Positions 1 to 6,305 of a DNA stretch of 7,206 nt are shown piece by piece. The stretch is taken from assembly GCA_964528095.1 (NCBI GenBank), contig CAZGSG010000306.1, forward strand, positions 1 through 7,206, in the 5' to 3' direction. This DNA is from CAZGSG01 sp964528095 (GTDB lineage Bacteria; Bacteroidota; Bacteroidia; Chitinophagales; Chitinophagaceae). Numbering within the stretch: position 1 is the first letter of the stretch; every line of letters begins with the position of its first letter. A model generated the notes under the pieces. It ran no database searches. It was not told the origin of the DNA and saw only the letters and a program-made list of their open reading frames with translations. The position numbers were made by a program, and so were the translations under genes.

Positions 1-346
1 AATTTGCGCCCCCGGAAATTATGTTCCAGCCGTTTTCGTTCGTGGGTTGCTCCATAGCCGGTTCATCATTTACCTGTACCGAGCCTTTTACCAGTTTAAG
101 CCAGTCGTTATTAAAATTTTCGTTGGCAGATGCGGCGGATGCTTTCGCTTTGGCGATAACAGCAATAGCATAGGCCCCGGTTTTATTATCGCTAACGGAA
201 AGCTGCATGCCGCCTTCATTTCGCTGTTGCTGCCAGTCTTTAGGCATAGCAAAAGAAAGCACATCAAAAGTTTGTTTTTGCGCGAAACCTGTACAACTCA
301 TCACTACCATAAGGTTGAATAAGAAAAATATTTTTATACATTTCAT
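1..346 (-). CDS. Exported hypothetical protein, 3' end cut by window edge
   Basis: The reading frame starts at the ATG complementary to 344-346 and stays open for 115 codons to the left edge, so the C-terminus is missing. Residues 1 to about 22 form a signal peptide: a Lys-containing start, a hydrophobic core, then GFAQ with likely cleavage before Gln. A Cys lies in the sequence VMSC, but Met at -2 makes a lipobox unconvincing. The mature part begins KQTFD and carries PK-WQ, an Ala/Ser-rich ASA-A stretch followed by NF---W--LVK, and ENGW--SG. The same landmarks, in the same order and at similar spacing, occur in the N-terminal domain of the protein at 4041-5231, so the two are divergent paralogs. 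It begins 9 bases after the stop of the CARDB-like gene on the same strand, so the two are probably co-transcribed. The function is unknown, and whether it also has the paralog's second domain cannot be seen. Confidence 0.85.
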   Translation of the reverse strand, partial: MKCIKIFFLFNLMVVMSCTGFAQKQTFDVLSFAMPKDWQQQRNEGGMQLSVSDNKTGAYAIAVIAKAKASAASANENFNNDWLKLVKGSVQVNDEPAMEQPTNENGWNIISGGAN

Positions 347-355
347 CTACTTAAT

Positions 356-1351
356 TTATTTTACTGTGTATAAAAAATCAATAGTGTTATTTGTTGTATT
401 TATTTCCGGGAGCGCTTCATTGTTCACTATGCTAATTGTAAAATGAAAGACAACTGTTGCTCCGCTTGTAAGCCCGTTTACATGAACACTACCGCCCAAT
501 CTTATTTTGCCACCGGGTTTAAGCGGAGCATTGGTTGTATTATAACCCGGGTAAGTCTGGTTTCCAACAACTCTTGTTCCAAGAAAAAAAACCTCATTAT
601 AAAGATTTGTACCAGAACTTCCAACAGGATATACCTGCACCATTGGAATAATTTTATTAACTACATCCGCCGGAATTTCTCCTGCACCGATATTTACAAG
701 AGATATATCCAAACTGGTGTTCAAATAAGAACTACCGGTCACTGGCGCGATGCTGCTTACCTGAAAAGTCAAATCCGGAAGAGGGGTGCTCCATGATTCA
801 AGATTCCCGATTACTGGTATTTCAAGTGTATTGTTGGCTTCATTTATCTCCGCAATGGTATTATTGTGGTCAATTTTGATAACGAATTTATTCCCATTAT
901 TGTCAGCAGGATTATATCCATTCGCAACAAACTTTCCCTGGTATTTTTCTCCTGGGTGAAGAATGGCCTTTTCCGGAAAATTTGGCACTCCCGCATTTAG
1001 AACATATCCCCCAACGGGGCTGGAAAAATTTCCCGCAGCATTATTAAGATAGCTTTGTATCCCTACTCCCCCTACGTTAACATTTTCACTTCCGGAATTA
1101 ATCATTTCAAAATTTATCGTATAAATGCCAGCGGAACCGATTGCAAAATTGCTTCCACTTTTTTCAATTGATGTCAAGACTATTTTTAAATCTTTGCCAA
1201 CATCCCTTCGTAAGTCTGGCTGCTGTCGCATCATGACTGAATCTACCCGGGATTTTGAAATATTGGGGCGTGTAATAATGGTCTTTTTTATTTGTGCATT
1301 GCTTGCTAGTATACTTACAATGAACAGGAGTAAAATGAGTATTCTTTTCAT
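356..1351 (-). CDS. Secreted protein with two CARDB-like beta-sandwich domains
   Basis: This 331-residue protein begins with a clear signal peptide (Lys-Arg, a run of Ile/Leu, then ASNAQ; cleavage probably before Q20). A charged spacer (about 21-53) is followed by two related all-beta regions, about 54-182 and 192-330. Each has the CARDB pattern: an early strand with D-L near its start, 'N-G' turns in the middle (MINSGS, LVNIGAG), a basic/Gly turn after PG (LHPGEK, LKPGGK), and a final strand pair around an Asn-rich turn (EINEANNTLEIPV and EINTTNNTIDFLY). CARDB domains are adhesion-type Ig-like folds found in extracellular bacterial and archaeal proteins; they are usually modules of larger proteins, and here they make up the whole mature protein. 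No enzyme domain, cysteine, lipobox or type IX secretion C-terminal domain is visible. The likely place is periplasm or cell surface; the ligand is unknown. It lies 9 bases upstream of the exported gene at the left edge, suggesting one transcript. Confidence 0.85.
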   Translation of the reverse strand: MKRILILLLFIVSILASNAQIKKTIITRPNISKSRVDSVMMRQQPDLRRDVGKDLKIVLTSIEKSGSNFAIGSAGIYTINFEMINSGSENVNVGGVGIQSYLNNAAGNFSSPVGGYVLNAGVPNFPEKAILHPGEKYQGKFVANGYNPADNNGNKFVIKIDHNNTIAEINEANNTLEIPVIGNLESWSTPLPDLTFQVSSIAPVTGSSYLNTSLDISLVNIGAGEIPADVVNKIIPMVQVYPVGSSGTNLYNEVFFLGTRVVGNQTYPGYNTTNAPLKPGGKIRLGGSVHVNGLTSGATVVFHFTISIVNNEALPEINTTNNTIDFLYTVK

Positions 1352-1402
1352 TTTTAAAGTTTACGATGTAAATCTAATTTGAGTAACAAGCGCATACTAT
1401 CC

Positions 1403-1612
1403 TTAAAAAAGATGATTTTTGAGTTTTATTTCCAGCTTCATATCTCCCGTAACTGTTCTTGGTAAATACCGAGCGGGTCGATAACAGGTTGTTGTGGCAA
1501 CACGGGAAGTTTTGTATTCAGCTTTTTTGGGAGGCATTTGTGAAGGGCTTCCCTGGCATTTGCGGACATATAATTTCTCTACCAGGCCGGGTGAAAGAAT
1601 AAATATTTTCAC
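1403..1612 (-). CDS. Doubtful small ORF in the gap between two secreted-protein genes
   Basis: A 69-codon frame opens with GTG only 23 bases after the stop of the upstream same-strand gene and fills most of the 284-base gap before the CARDB-like gene. The product is basic, has three cysteines or fewer and no signal peptide or recognised motif, and its composition is unlike that of its neighbours. There is no ATG start and no ribosome binding site. The position in a same-strand gap is the only argument for it; chance openness or a decayed gene is as likely. Apart from a 5-base hairpin near 1490-1502, I see nothing else in this gap, and no good promoter match before the start at 1351. Confidence 0.15.
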   Translation of the reverse strand: MKIFILSPGLVEKLYVRKCQGSPSQMPPKKAEYKTSRVATTTCYRPARYLPRTVTGDMKLEIKLKNHLF

Positions 1613-1635
1613 TGTGATACGTCTTTTCTTGAGGT

Positions 1636-2556
1636 TTAATAGGCAAGGCCCGGGTTAAGAGAGCCATCCACCCGCATGACCAAACAATCATTTACACCGT
1701 TGGTTAATAGTTTGGATTTCGTAAACGTGATTGTTTTGTTATTATACTGAGGATGTGGGTCTCCTGCTGGTTTGGTTACGTTGAATGTTACCTCTGCTTT
1801 TTCTATTTTCCAGGCATCAGTCAGTAGATTGGGGGTATAATAAATTACAATAACAAGCCCACTGTTTGCAATTTTAGCCAGGGACATTTCATTGGGGTGG
1901 TATTCCAAAGAGCCTTGACCATCAAAAATGGAATAGACAGCGGTCAGGTTTATGGGGGTAATGCTATTTGATTTGAATTCGCTTTTCCGGCCATTATCAC
2001 CAGACATTGTATTGGTATATAAAAGCGTAGATGAATTTTGAGCGTTCCCATAATCAGAGCCAAATGGCAGGTATACATCAGCTTCCATAGAGGAAGGATA
2101 TTCTTTATTGTCGTTTCCGGTATATATTTTTACTGAAACGCCTGTGAGGTAATATGCATTGTAGCAAGTCATTAATCCAGTTCCGTATTCCCCCATATAA
2201 TTTTGATTAGGAAGATTAGGCCAGCGGCAGGTATTAGCTGCACTCCCAGTTGAGACTTGCCCGGAAGCAGGCGTAGATGTAGCAGCGGGCTGAGAGGGTG
2301 TTGTGGTTTGCTTTGCTGCCGTCAAAGTTTTGGGAAAAGGAATTTTGCCTTTTAAAGGCTCCAACACTTTCACCGGCATCTTCGTATCTATTGTCATTAA
2401 CTTCTTGATTATTGAAGAATCCATAGCTTTAACAGGAACAATGCTTTTACTGACAATTGCCGTTTTTTGAGCTGGAGTGTTCGAATTAGTTTTTAATTGC
2501 GCGTTGCCCGCTATTGCATATGCAACGAATAACCATGCAAATAATAATGTTTTCAT
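1636..2556 (-). CDS. Secreted hypothetical protein with Thr/Pro-rich linker
   Basis: I do not recognise this protein. The chosen start is the ATG complementary to 2554-2556, giving 306 residues, because it places a textbook signal peptide at the N-terminus (MKT, hydrophobic core, AGNAQ, cleavage before Gln). The frame is open to an earlier ATG at 2619, but that would put 21 mixed residues ahead of the signal peptide and use the probable promoter as coding sequence. After cleavage come a Lys/Val-rich, probably extended region, then a Thr/Ser/Pro/Ala-rich linker around residues 78-103, then a domain of about 190 residues rich in Tyr, Asn, Thr and alternating hydrophobics, consistent with a beta-sandwich. 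Three cysteines in that domain (CRW, MTCY and DCLVM) could leave one disulfide. The architecture of signal peptide, linker and globular beta domain suggests a surface or periplasmic protein. No catalytic motif or sorting domain is visible. Confidence 0.8.
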   Translation of the reverse strand: MKTLLFAWLFVAYAIAGNAQLKTNSNTPAQKTAIVSKSIVPVKAMDSSIIKKLMTIDTKMPVKVLEPLKGKIPFPKTLTAAKQTTTPSQPAATSTPASGQVSTGSAANTCRWPNLPNQNYMGEYGTGLMTCYNAYYLTGVSVKIYTGNDNKEYPSSMEADVYLPFGSDYGNAQNSSTLLYTNTMSGDNGRKSEFKSNSITPINLTAVYSIFDGQGSLEYHPNEMSLAKIANSGLVIVIYYTPNLLTDAWKIEKAEVTFNVTKPAGDPHPQYNNKTITFTKSKLLTNGVNDCLVMRVDGSLNPGLAY

Positions 2557-2574
2557 TCTTGTACTTTTAGGAAG

Positions 2575-2606
2575 TAAAAATAGATAGCCCGGCAAAGCGC
2601 GGCAAT
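2575..2606 (-). promoter_or_regulatory. Possible promoter for the secreted-protein gene starting at 2556
   Basis: Read on the minus strand, ATTG (2603-2606) is followed after 20 bases by TATTTTTA (2575-2582), an imperfect match to the Bacteroidota -33 (TTTG) and -7 (TAnnTTTG) elements. It would start transcription only a few bases to about 15 bases before the ATG at 2556, which fits the later start and argues against the earlier ATG at 2619. The last base of the -7 element is off consensus, so this is tentative. Confidence 0.35.
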
Positions 2607-2715
2607 CATTAAAAAACATGATTTTTACTTTTGTATTTGGGATAAATCATAAAAAAGCTGGGCAGAGAATGCTTTCATTCTTAATTTGTTATGACCGAAT
2701 CTGTAAGTGTATACA

Positions 2716-2820
2716 ATGAAAGTATTAGTAGCGGTTTTTTTAGCATTACCTGCATGGCTTATACTGGAGCGGCCTGTTGACGCCAGAAAACTAATCATTG
2801 AAAAAGCTAAATACGGCTAA
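2716..2820 (+). CDS. Candidate 34-residue membrane peptide
   Basis: An ATG at 2716 opens a 35-codon frame ending in TAA at 2820. The product starts MKVLVAVFLALPAWLIL, which is one uninterrupted hydrophobic helix after a single Lys, followed by a short basic, amphipathic tail of 17 residues ending in KAKYG. This is the layout of single-span small membrane proteins, or of a signal peptide left by a decayed gene. It lies in an otherwise empty divergent gap and is followed 60 bases later by a terminator-like hairpin. There is no clear ribosome binding site, which is normal for this phylum, and no recognised family. Chance ORFs of this length are common in AT-rich DNA; the strongly hydrophobic start and Leu/Val/Ala composition are the only support. 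Confidence 0.3.
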   Translation: MKVLVAVFLALPAWLILERPVDARKLIIEKAKYG

Positions 2821-2882
2821 AATCATCTACCTGTTTATCGCTTTAATGTATAAGCCTAATAGAACCGAACCAGCCGTTAAAT

Positions 2883-2910
2883 ATCCTGTTTTTCAGGGAT
2901 AGCCTTTTTT
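2883..2910 (+). terminator. Weak terminator-like hairpin
   Basis: ATCCTG (2883-2888) can pair with CAGGGAT (2894-2900), leaving one bulged G and a five-T loop; AGCC and then six T residues follow (2905-2910). The stem is short and the T run is offset by four bases, so it is at best a weak intrinsic terminator. It could end a transcript from the 34-codon ORF or from upstream. Confidence 0.3.
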
Positions 2911-2958
2911 AAACAATAGGCGCATTTTTATGGCAGCAAAAGAAATAAAAAGGTCACC

Positions 2959-3034
2959 ATGAAAAAGATATTACTTTATCATAGCAATCTCCAATGCAGA
3001 AATGAGTAGCTACATCAAAAAAAATCAACAATGA
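2959..3034 (+). pseudogene. Possible frameshifted signal-peptide remnant overlapping next start
   Basis: ATG at 2959 begins MKKILL, then the frame goes off into a short unrelated tail and stops (16 residues). Skipping the single T at 2977 gives a second frame, IIAISNAEMSSYIKKNQQ, which restores a typical Bacteroidota signal-peptide core and ends in a TGA at 3032-3034. That TGA overlaps the ATG at 3031 as ATGA, the arrangement seen in translationally coupled genes. This may be a trace of a former upstream gene, or chance. The sequence is too short to decide. Confidence 0.2.
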
Positions 3035-4017
3035 AATACCTCGTTCTTTCTGCAATATTATTTTTTTCGTTGCAGGCGCTTTCTCAGGATTGCAGCAAAG
3101 AATTGCTTGCACAAAAACCCGGCACCTGGAAAGCAGGTCCGCAGGGTTCTATAAAAAATGTATCCGCATCAGACCTGGCAAAAGAAAAATCAGTTATAGC
3201 CGCCATTCACAAAATGGTGAATTCGAATTACAGCCCTAAAGGATGCCAGGTTGATTACAGCACCGTGTATGGAAAATATACCAATGCCGGTGAAGCATGG
3301 ATTGCCGACCCTTATCATTATGCCCTGTATATACTCCGGTATAAATGCGATGGCAATAGTAAGGACAAATCAAAATATTATGTGGATGTATCTACACCTA
3401 CAACAGTTAATATTACTGCTAATGTAATTTTTTCTCTAAATAATTTGTATGCGGCCAACATACCCGCAGACGATTTAAGGGGGTACCTGAAACTGAAGCA
3501 AAGGCCGCAAAAAAAAGATGGAGCATGGTTTATGGGAGAAGAAATAGTGGGTGATGATGGTACCACCAGTGAAATAAAAGAATATCGCTGGCTGATAACA
3601 TACAATGACACGCTACCTTTCTATTATGTAAGCCGTAAGGAATACTTATTAATACAAAAGAAAAGGTTGGAAAAATCGTTAAATGACAACCCTGGCGAAA
3701 AAGATTATACCAATAAGTTTATCAAAAACATTAATGAGTATTTAAAAAAACCGGAAGCCGAATTGAATGAGCCTGCTATTTGTATGTGGAATGAGGAAGA
3801 ACGATTTGAAAAATTTGTAGAAGAAGGAAGCCGTGGCTCTTTTATTGCCGTGAAGCCCAACCTGGCATATTACAAAAAAAATCGCCCAAAATCGTCCCCG
3901 CAGTTTTTCAGTGTTGTATATAAAATATCGGCCGGCGACAATGTTTTTAAGGAAAATATGGACGCTATAAAAAAAGCCGTTGATTTTACATCATTGAAAA
4001 ATATGCTTGGCAAATGA
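3031..4017 (+). CDS. Exported hypothetical protein with four cysteines
   Basis: The 328-residue product has a signal peptide at residues 1-18 (MKYLVLSAILFF core, then ALSQD), with likely cleavage before Q19. The mature start, QDCSKELLAQKPGTWK, and the segment around residues 48-75 (DLAKEKSV-AAIHKM, then SPKGC) are of a kind I associate with a family of uncharacterised Chitinophagaceae/Sphingobacteriia exported proteins; no function is known to me. Cysteines at 21, 72, 106 and 251 are the only ones in the mature chain, allowing two disulfides. C21 is not preceded by a lipobox, so this is probably soluble periplasmic or secreted. The second half is Lys/Glu-rich with a helical stretch around 201-245 (RKEYLLIQKKRLEK). 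No catalytic motif is seen. It is followed after 23 bases by another exported protein gene, so the two probably form an operon. Confidence 0.85.
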   Translation: MKYLVLSAILFFSLQALSQDCSKELLAQKPGTWKAGPQGSIKNVSASDLAKEKSVIAAIHKMVNSNYSPKGCQVDYSTVYGKYTNAGEAWIADPYHYALYILRYKCDGNSKDKSKYYVDVSTPTTVNITANVIFSLNNLYAANIPADDLRGYLKLKQRPQKKDGAWFMGEEIVGDDGTTSEIKEYRWLITYNDTLPFYYVSRKEYLLIQKKRLEKSLNDNPGEKDYTNKFIKNINEYLKKPEAELNEPAICMWNEEERFEKFVEEGSRGSFIAVKPNLAYYKKNRPKSSPQFFSVVYKISAGDNVFKENMDAIKKAVDFTSLKNMLGK

Positions 4018-4040
4018 AAGTGTCAGCAAATTGATCGGGC

Positions 4041-5231
4041 ATGAAAAAAATAATCTTATCAATACTGGTTTTTTCATTTATTTTAAGTGCATATGCACAA
4101 AAGAAAGAAACCTTTGACCAAACAATATACACCGCCCCCAAAGGCTGGCAAAAAAGTAGCAAAGCAGAAACTGTTACTTATACCAAAGAAGTGGCAGGCA
4201 AAGGTTTTTGCATAATTACCCTGTACAAATCCATCGATGCTTCTGCTGATGCTAAACAAAACTTCAGTATGGCATGGGATGCCCTGGTAAAACAGCAATT
4301 GCCCGTTGACAAATTAGAAATACTCCCTTCTGCGACAGAGAATGGCTGGCAAGCTGAAAGTGGTCAGTCAGCATTTGAAAAAGAAAACATTAAAGGTGTA
4401 GCAACATTAATAGCCACTACAGGAAATTCTAAGCTTGTAAATATCCTCATAATCAGCAATACAGATACGTACCAAACAGAGGTAAATAATTTTTTAGCAT
4501 CAGTGTCATTCAAAAAAATAGCCGCCACAAATAACAATACTCCCGCCACCGCCGCAGTACCATCCGCTAACAAATCAAAAATCAAACCCGAGTTGTGGGT
4601 TAACAGGAGGCTTATCGCTACTATCGATGGTATTATGGATAGGCATGTTAAAACCATTACTGACTTTATTGTTATTTATCCCAATGGAGATTATAACCCG
4701 AATGTGCCTTATGAAGGCTTAAAAAATTTCGACCAGTCGCAACAGCCTCAATCCTGGGGCAAGTTTACGATGCAGGGTATAAAAGGAAGGTTCAAAAGTA
4801 ACTATGATGACATAGCGGTTACAAAAAAATCGGCAGTGCTCATGGAAAAGGATGGATCTAGTTATGGTTTTTACAAATGCTTACCGGTAGATGGTTTGCG
4901 GATAGAAGGGGCATACACACATGTATCACCCGATTGGGGCAAAGACCCCAAGCTAGATTATCTCAATGGGCCTGGATGCCAATTTGTAATCTATTTTAAA
5001 AAGGACGGAACATTTGACGACAAGGGCATTTTTTACAAAGGCGGAGATCCAAACACAAACAATTGCCCGGGCGGAAAAGGAACATATAGCATTGAGAATT
5101 TTACGATAACATGCAAATACAATGACGGCAGGGTGGTTTACAGGTTGTTTTCAGCACCTCCTACCAGAAATCCGGCCACTTACGATGAGACAATATATAT
5201 AGGCAACACTGCTTATTATAAAAAACGATAA
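4041..5231 (+). CDS. Exported two-domain hypothetical protein, paralog of left-edge protein
   Basis: This 396-residue protein has a signal peptide (residues 1-19, hydrophobic core then SAYAQ). Domain 1, about 22-160, aligns by eye with the truncated protein at the left edge: K-TFD, PK-WQ, the ASADA--NF---W--LVK helix and ENGW--SG; its ending, LASVSFKK, resembles the end of PsbP-like or stress-protein domains, but I do not assign it. A low-complexity Ala/Thr/Asn/Pro linker (161-180) leads to domain 2, about 185-396. There, hairpins of the form hydrophobic strand-(D/N)G-strand recur (IVIYPNGDY, VIYFKKDGTF, KYNDGRVVYRLF), preceded by GKGTYSIENFTITC. This resembles the lipocalin-like barrels common in Bacteroidota exported proteins, and could bind a small ligand. 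Cysteines at 280, 313, 342 and 358 fall in domain 2 and may pair. The gene starts 23 bases after the previous stop, so it is probably the second gene of that operon. The biochemical role is unknown. Confidence 0.85.
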   Translation: MKKIILSILVFSFILSAYAQKKETFDQTIYTAPKGWQKSSKAETVTYTKEVAGKGFCIITLYKSIDASADAKQNFSMAWDALVKQQLPVDKLEILPSATENGWQAESGQSAFEKENIKGVATLIATTGNSKLVNILIISNTDTYQTEVNNFLASVSFKKIAATNNNTPATAAVPSANKSKIKPELWVNRRLIATIDGIMDRHVKTITDFIVIYPNGDYNPNVPYEGLKNFDQSQQPQSWGKFTMQGIKGRFKSNYDDIAVTKKSAVLMEKDGSSYGFYKCLPVDGLRIEGAYTHVSPDWGKDPKLDYLNGPGCQFVIYFKKDGTFDDKGIFYKGGDPNTNNCPGGKGTYSIENFTITCKYNDGRVVYRLFSAPPTRNPATYDETIYIGNTAYYKKR

Positions 5232-5594
5232 ATAAAGTTCTATGATCTTTAATACACACGCTACTATCCAGCTATAATTAAAAATCCCCTTTGAATAACT
5301 GGACAAAGTCGAACCGTTTTATTGAGAATTTAAAAAAAAATCAGATTCTTTCTGTCAATTTGAAGCATTATAAAAGTCATTAATTCTCGAAACCGCGATC
5401 AACATGACCCTCGCCTAAAAAGAGTAAAAATCAGTCAATTCAACGATTAAATGATTAAATTCGATGAGCTAAAGCAACTTTCGCAAATCGGTGCTACATG
5501 GCTGTATTTACACAGGTTTGGGTGAGATTTCGTAAATACAGGAGTTAGCAGTTATTATAGTACGACCCGCGAAACAGACTGACAAAAAGAAAAT
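5232..5594. other. 363-base intergenic region with inverted repeat
   Basis: No supported gene lies here. A 24-codon frame at 5451-5525 and a 29-codon plus-strand open stretch around 5295-5385 have no recognisable features. No intrinsic terminator follows the stop at 5231, although 5328-5340 is a run of T/A-rich sequence. The clearest structure is the 10-base inverted repeat at 5502-5541, followed by GTTAGC and a leader of about 45 bases before the RibD-like gene. I saw no convincing -33/-7 promoter pair. Confidence 0.6.
5502..5541. repeat. Perfect 10-base inverted repeat with 20-base spacer
   Basis: CTGTATTTAC (5502-5511) is exactly complementary to GTAAATACAG (5532-5541), separated by 20 bases. 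A second short pair continues outward: GCTA (5493-5496) and TAGC (5546-5549), with 5 and 4 unpaired bases between. The folded strand would have two stems and an internal bulge, reminiscent of folded recombination sites of gene cassettes, but it could equally be an operator or an RNA hairpin. It is 53 bases upstream of the RibD-like start and not followed by a T run, so it is not an intrinsic terminator on this strand. Confidence 0.75.
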
Positions 5595-6161
5595 ATGAAA
5601 AAAGTAATTGCAGCAATCAATATGACGCTTGACGGGTTTTGTGACCATACCTCAGGCGTCCCTGACGAAGAAGTACATCAACATTACGCTGACCTGTTGA
5701 GAAGCGCTGATACCGCTTTATATGGCAGGATAACCTACCAGCTTATGGAATTTTGGCGAACCGTGCTGGAAAATCCCACAGGCGATAAAGCAATGGACGA
5801 CTTTGCAGTCGCAATAGACAATACCCCGAAGATTGTTTTTTCCCGTACACTGAAAAACTTAGATTGGAAAAGTGCGAAATTAGCAAGTCAGGAGCTTGAG
5901 AAAGAAGTCTTGGAACTCAAACAACAATCAGGTGCAGCTATTTTTGTGTGCAGCCCGAGCTTGATTGTAGCTTTGACGAAACTTAATTTAATAGACGAAT
6001 ATCAACTTTGTGTTCACCCTGTTATCGCGGGAAGTGGTTTGCCGTTATTTAAAAACATCAGCGAAAAAATTACGCTTAAACTCATAAAGACCAAAACGTT
6101 TGGCGGTGGCGCGGTCATTCTTTATTATGAACCGACATCAGAAAAAACAACGGGCCGCTAA
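5595..6161 (+). CDS. RibD C-terminal / dihydrofolate-reductase-like family protein
   Basis: This 188-residue protein is a stand-alone RibD C-terminal domain of the dihydrofolate reductase fold and of the family's usual length. It starts KKVIAAINMTLDGF, the first strand and the conserved Leu-Asp-Gly substrate-loop motif. Then come the ADTALYGRITYQLM-FW segment (38-54), the strand KIVFSRTL (79-86), and the NADP-binding region FVCSPSLIVAL (117-127) followed by LIDEYQL-V-PVIAGSG-PLF (132-152). Relatives reduce pyrimidine or pteridine compounds with NADPH, but most lone members have no proven substrate. Residue 119 is Cys where the family usually has Gly in the GS-S nucleotide-binding motif, which may affect cofactor binding. 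There is no signal peptide, so it is cytoplasmic. It is not next to riboflavin or folate genes; it stands alone, bracketed by GTTAGC upstream and GCTAAC overlapping its stop, which suggests acquisition as a single-gene unit. It is not credible as a true folA. Confidence 0.9.
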   Translation: MKKVIAAINMTLDGFCDHTSGVPDEEVHQHYADLLRSADTALYGRITYQLMEFWRTVLENPTGDKAMDDFAVAIDNTPKIVFSRTLKNLDWKSAKLASQELEKEVLELKQQSGAAIFVCSPSLIVALTKLNLIDEYQLCVHPVIAGSGLPLFKNISEKITLKLIKTKTFGGGAVILYYEPTSEKTTGR

Positions 6162-6305
6162 CAATGTTAACTGTTGGATTCGAACCGGCTCAAACCACTC
6201 CTAACAATACCTTGAAGATGTAGATATCAAAAAGCCAGCGGGTAACTTGTAATTCCTTCAAAATCCGCCAAAAATTATCAGTGCAATTGATAATATAAAA
6301 ATACC

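Larger units (their letters stand above)
2557..3030. other. 474-base divergent intergenic region
   Basis: This gap separates the minus-strand group from the plus-strand pair and must hold regulation for both directions. On the plus strand it contains TACTTTTG at 2626-2633, a perfect -7 match but without a good -33 partner. It also holds a 34-codon candidate gene (2716-2820), a hairpin followed by T residues (2883-2910), a 10-codon ORF (2931-2960) with no family resemblance, and a frameshifted signal-peptide-like reading frame that runs into the start at 3031. No riboswitch or repeat array was recognised. Confidence 0.6.
5493..6175. mobile_element. Possible single-gene cassette carrying the RibD-like gene
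   Basis: The RibD-like gene lies between an inverted-repeat structure (5493-5549) and a short palindromic segment after its stop (TAACAATGTTA at 6159-6169 and GTTAAC at 6166-6171). GTTAGC (5544-5549) and GCTAAC (6157-6162) form a 6-base inverted pair around the gene. Six bases is short enough to occur by chance, no recombinase is in the window, and no full attC core was identified. I infer a cassette from the combination of a lone gene, long non-coding flanks and these words. Confidence 0.25.

Noticed and set aside
443..796. Plus-strand open frame opposite the CARDB-like gene.
   Set aside because: It lies wholly inside a convincing minus-strand gene and its translation is rich in Arg, Cys and Asn with no protein-like pattern.
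356..1351. CARDB-like protein as a type IX secretion cargo.
   Set aside because: The C-terminus ends in the second beta domain itself; no recognisable sorting domain follows.
1490..1502. TGTTG-TGG-CAACA hairpin downstream of the gene ending at 1636.
   Set aside because: Five-base stem with a three-base loop and no adjacent T run on either strand; expected by chance.
1..5231. Possible new defence or secretion system made of the five exported proteins.
   Set aside because: No nuclease, ATPase, toxin, pore or secretion machinery motif is visible; exported, mostly beta-rich proteins alone do not support that claim.
5451..5525. 24-codon plus-strand ORF starting MIKFDELKQL.
   Set aside because: It ends inside the inverted repeat, has no family resemblance, and is of a length expected by chance.
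6174..6189. GGATTCGAACC resembles the complement of a tRNA T-loop, hinting at a tRNA fragment or attachment site.
   Set aside because: The flanking bases do not form the 5-base T stem, and no acceptor, D or anticodon arm is present on either strand.
6275..6293. TTATCA/TGATAA hairpin as a terminator after the RibD-like gene.
   Set aside because: The stem is AT-rich and six bases long, with no T run after it and over 100 bases from the stop; at most an operator candidate.
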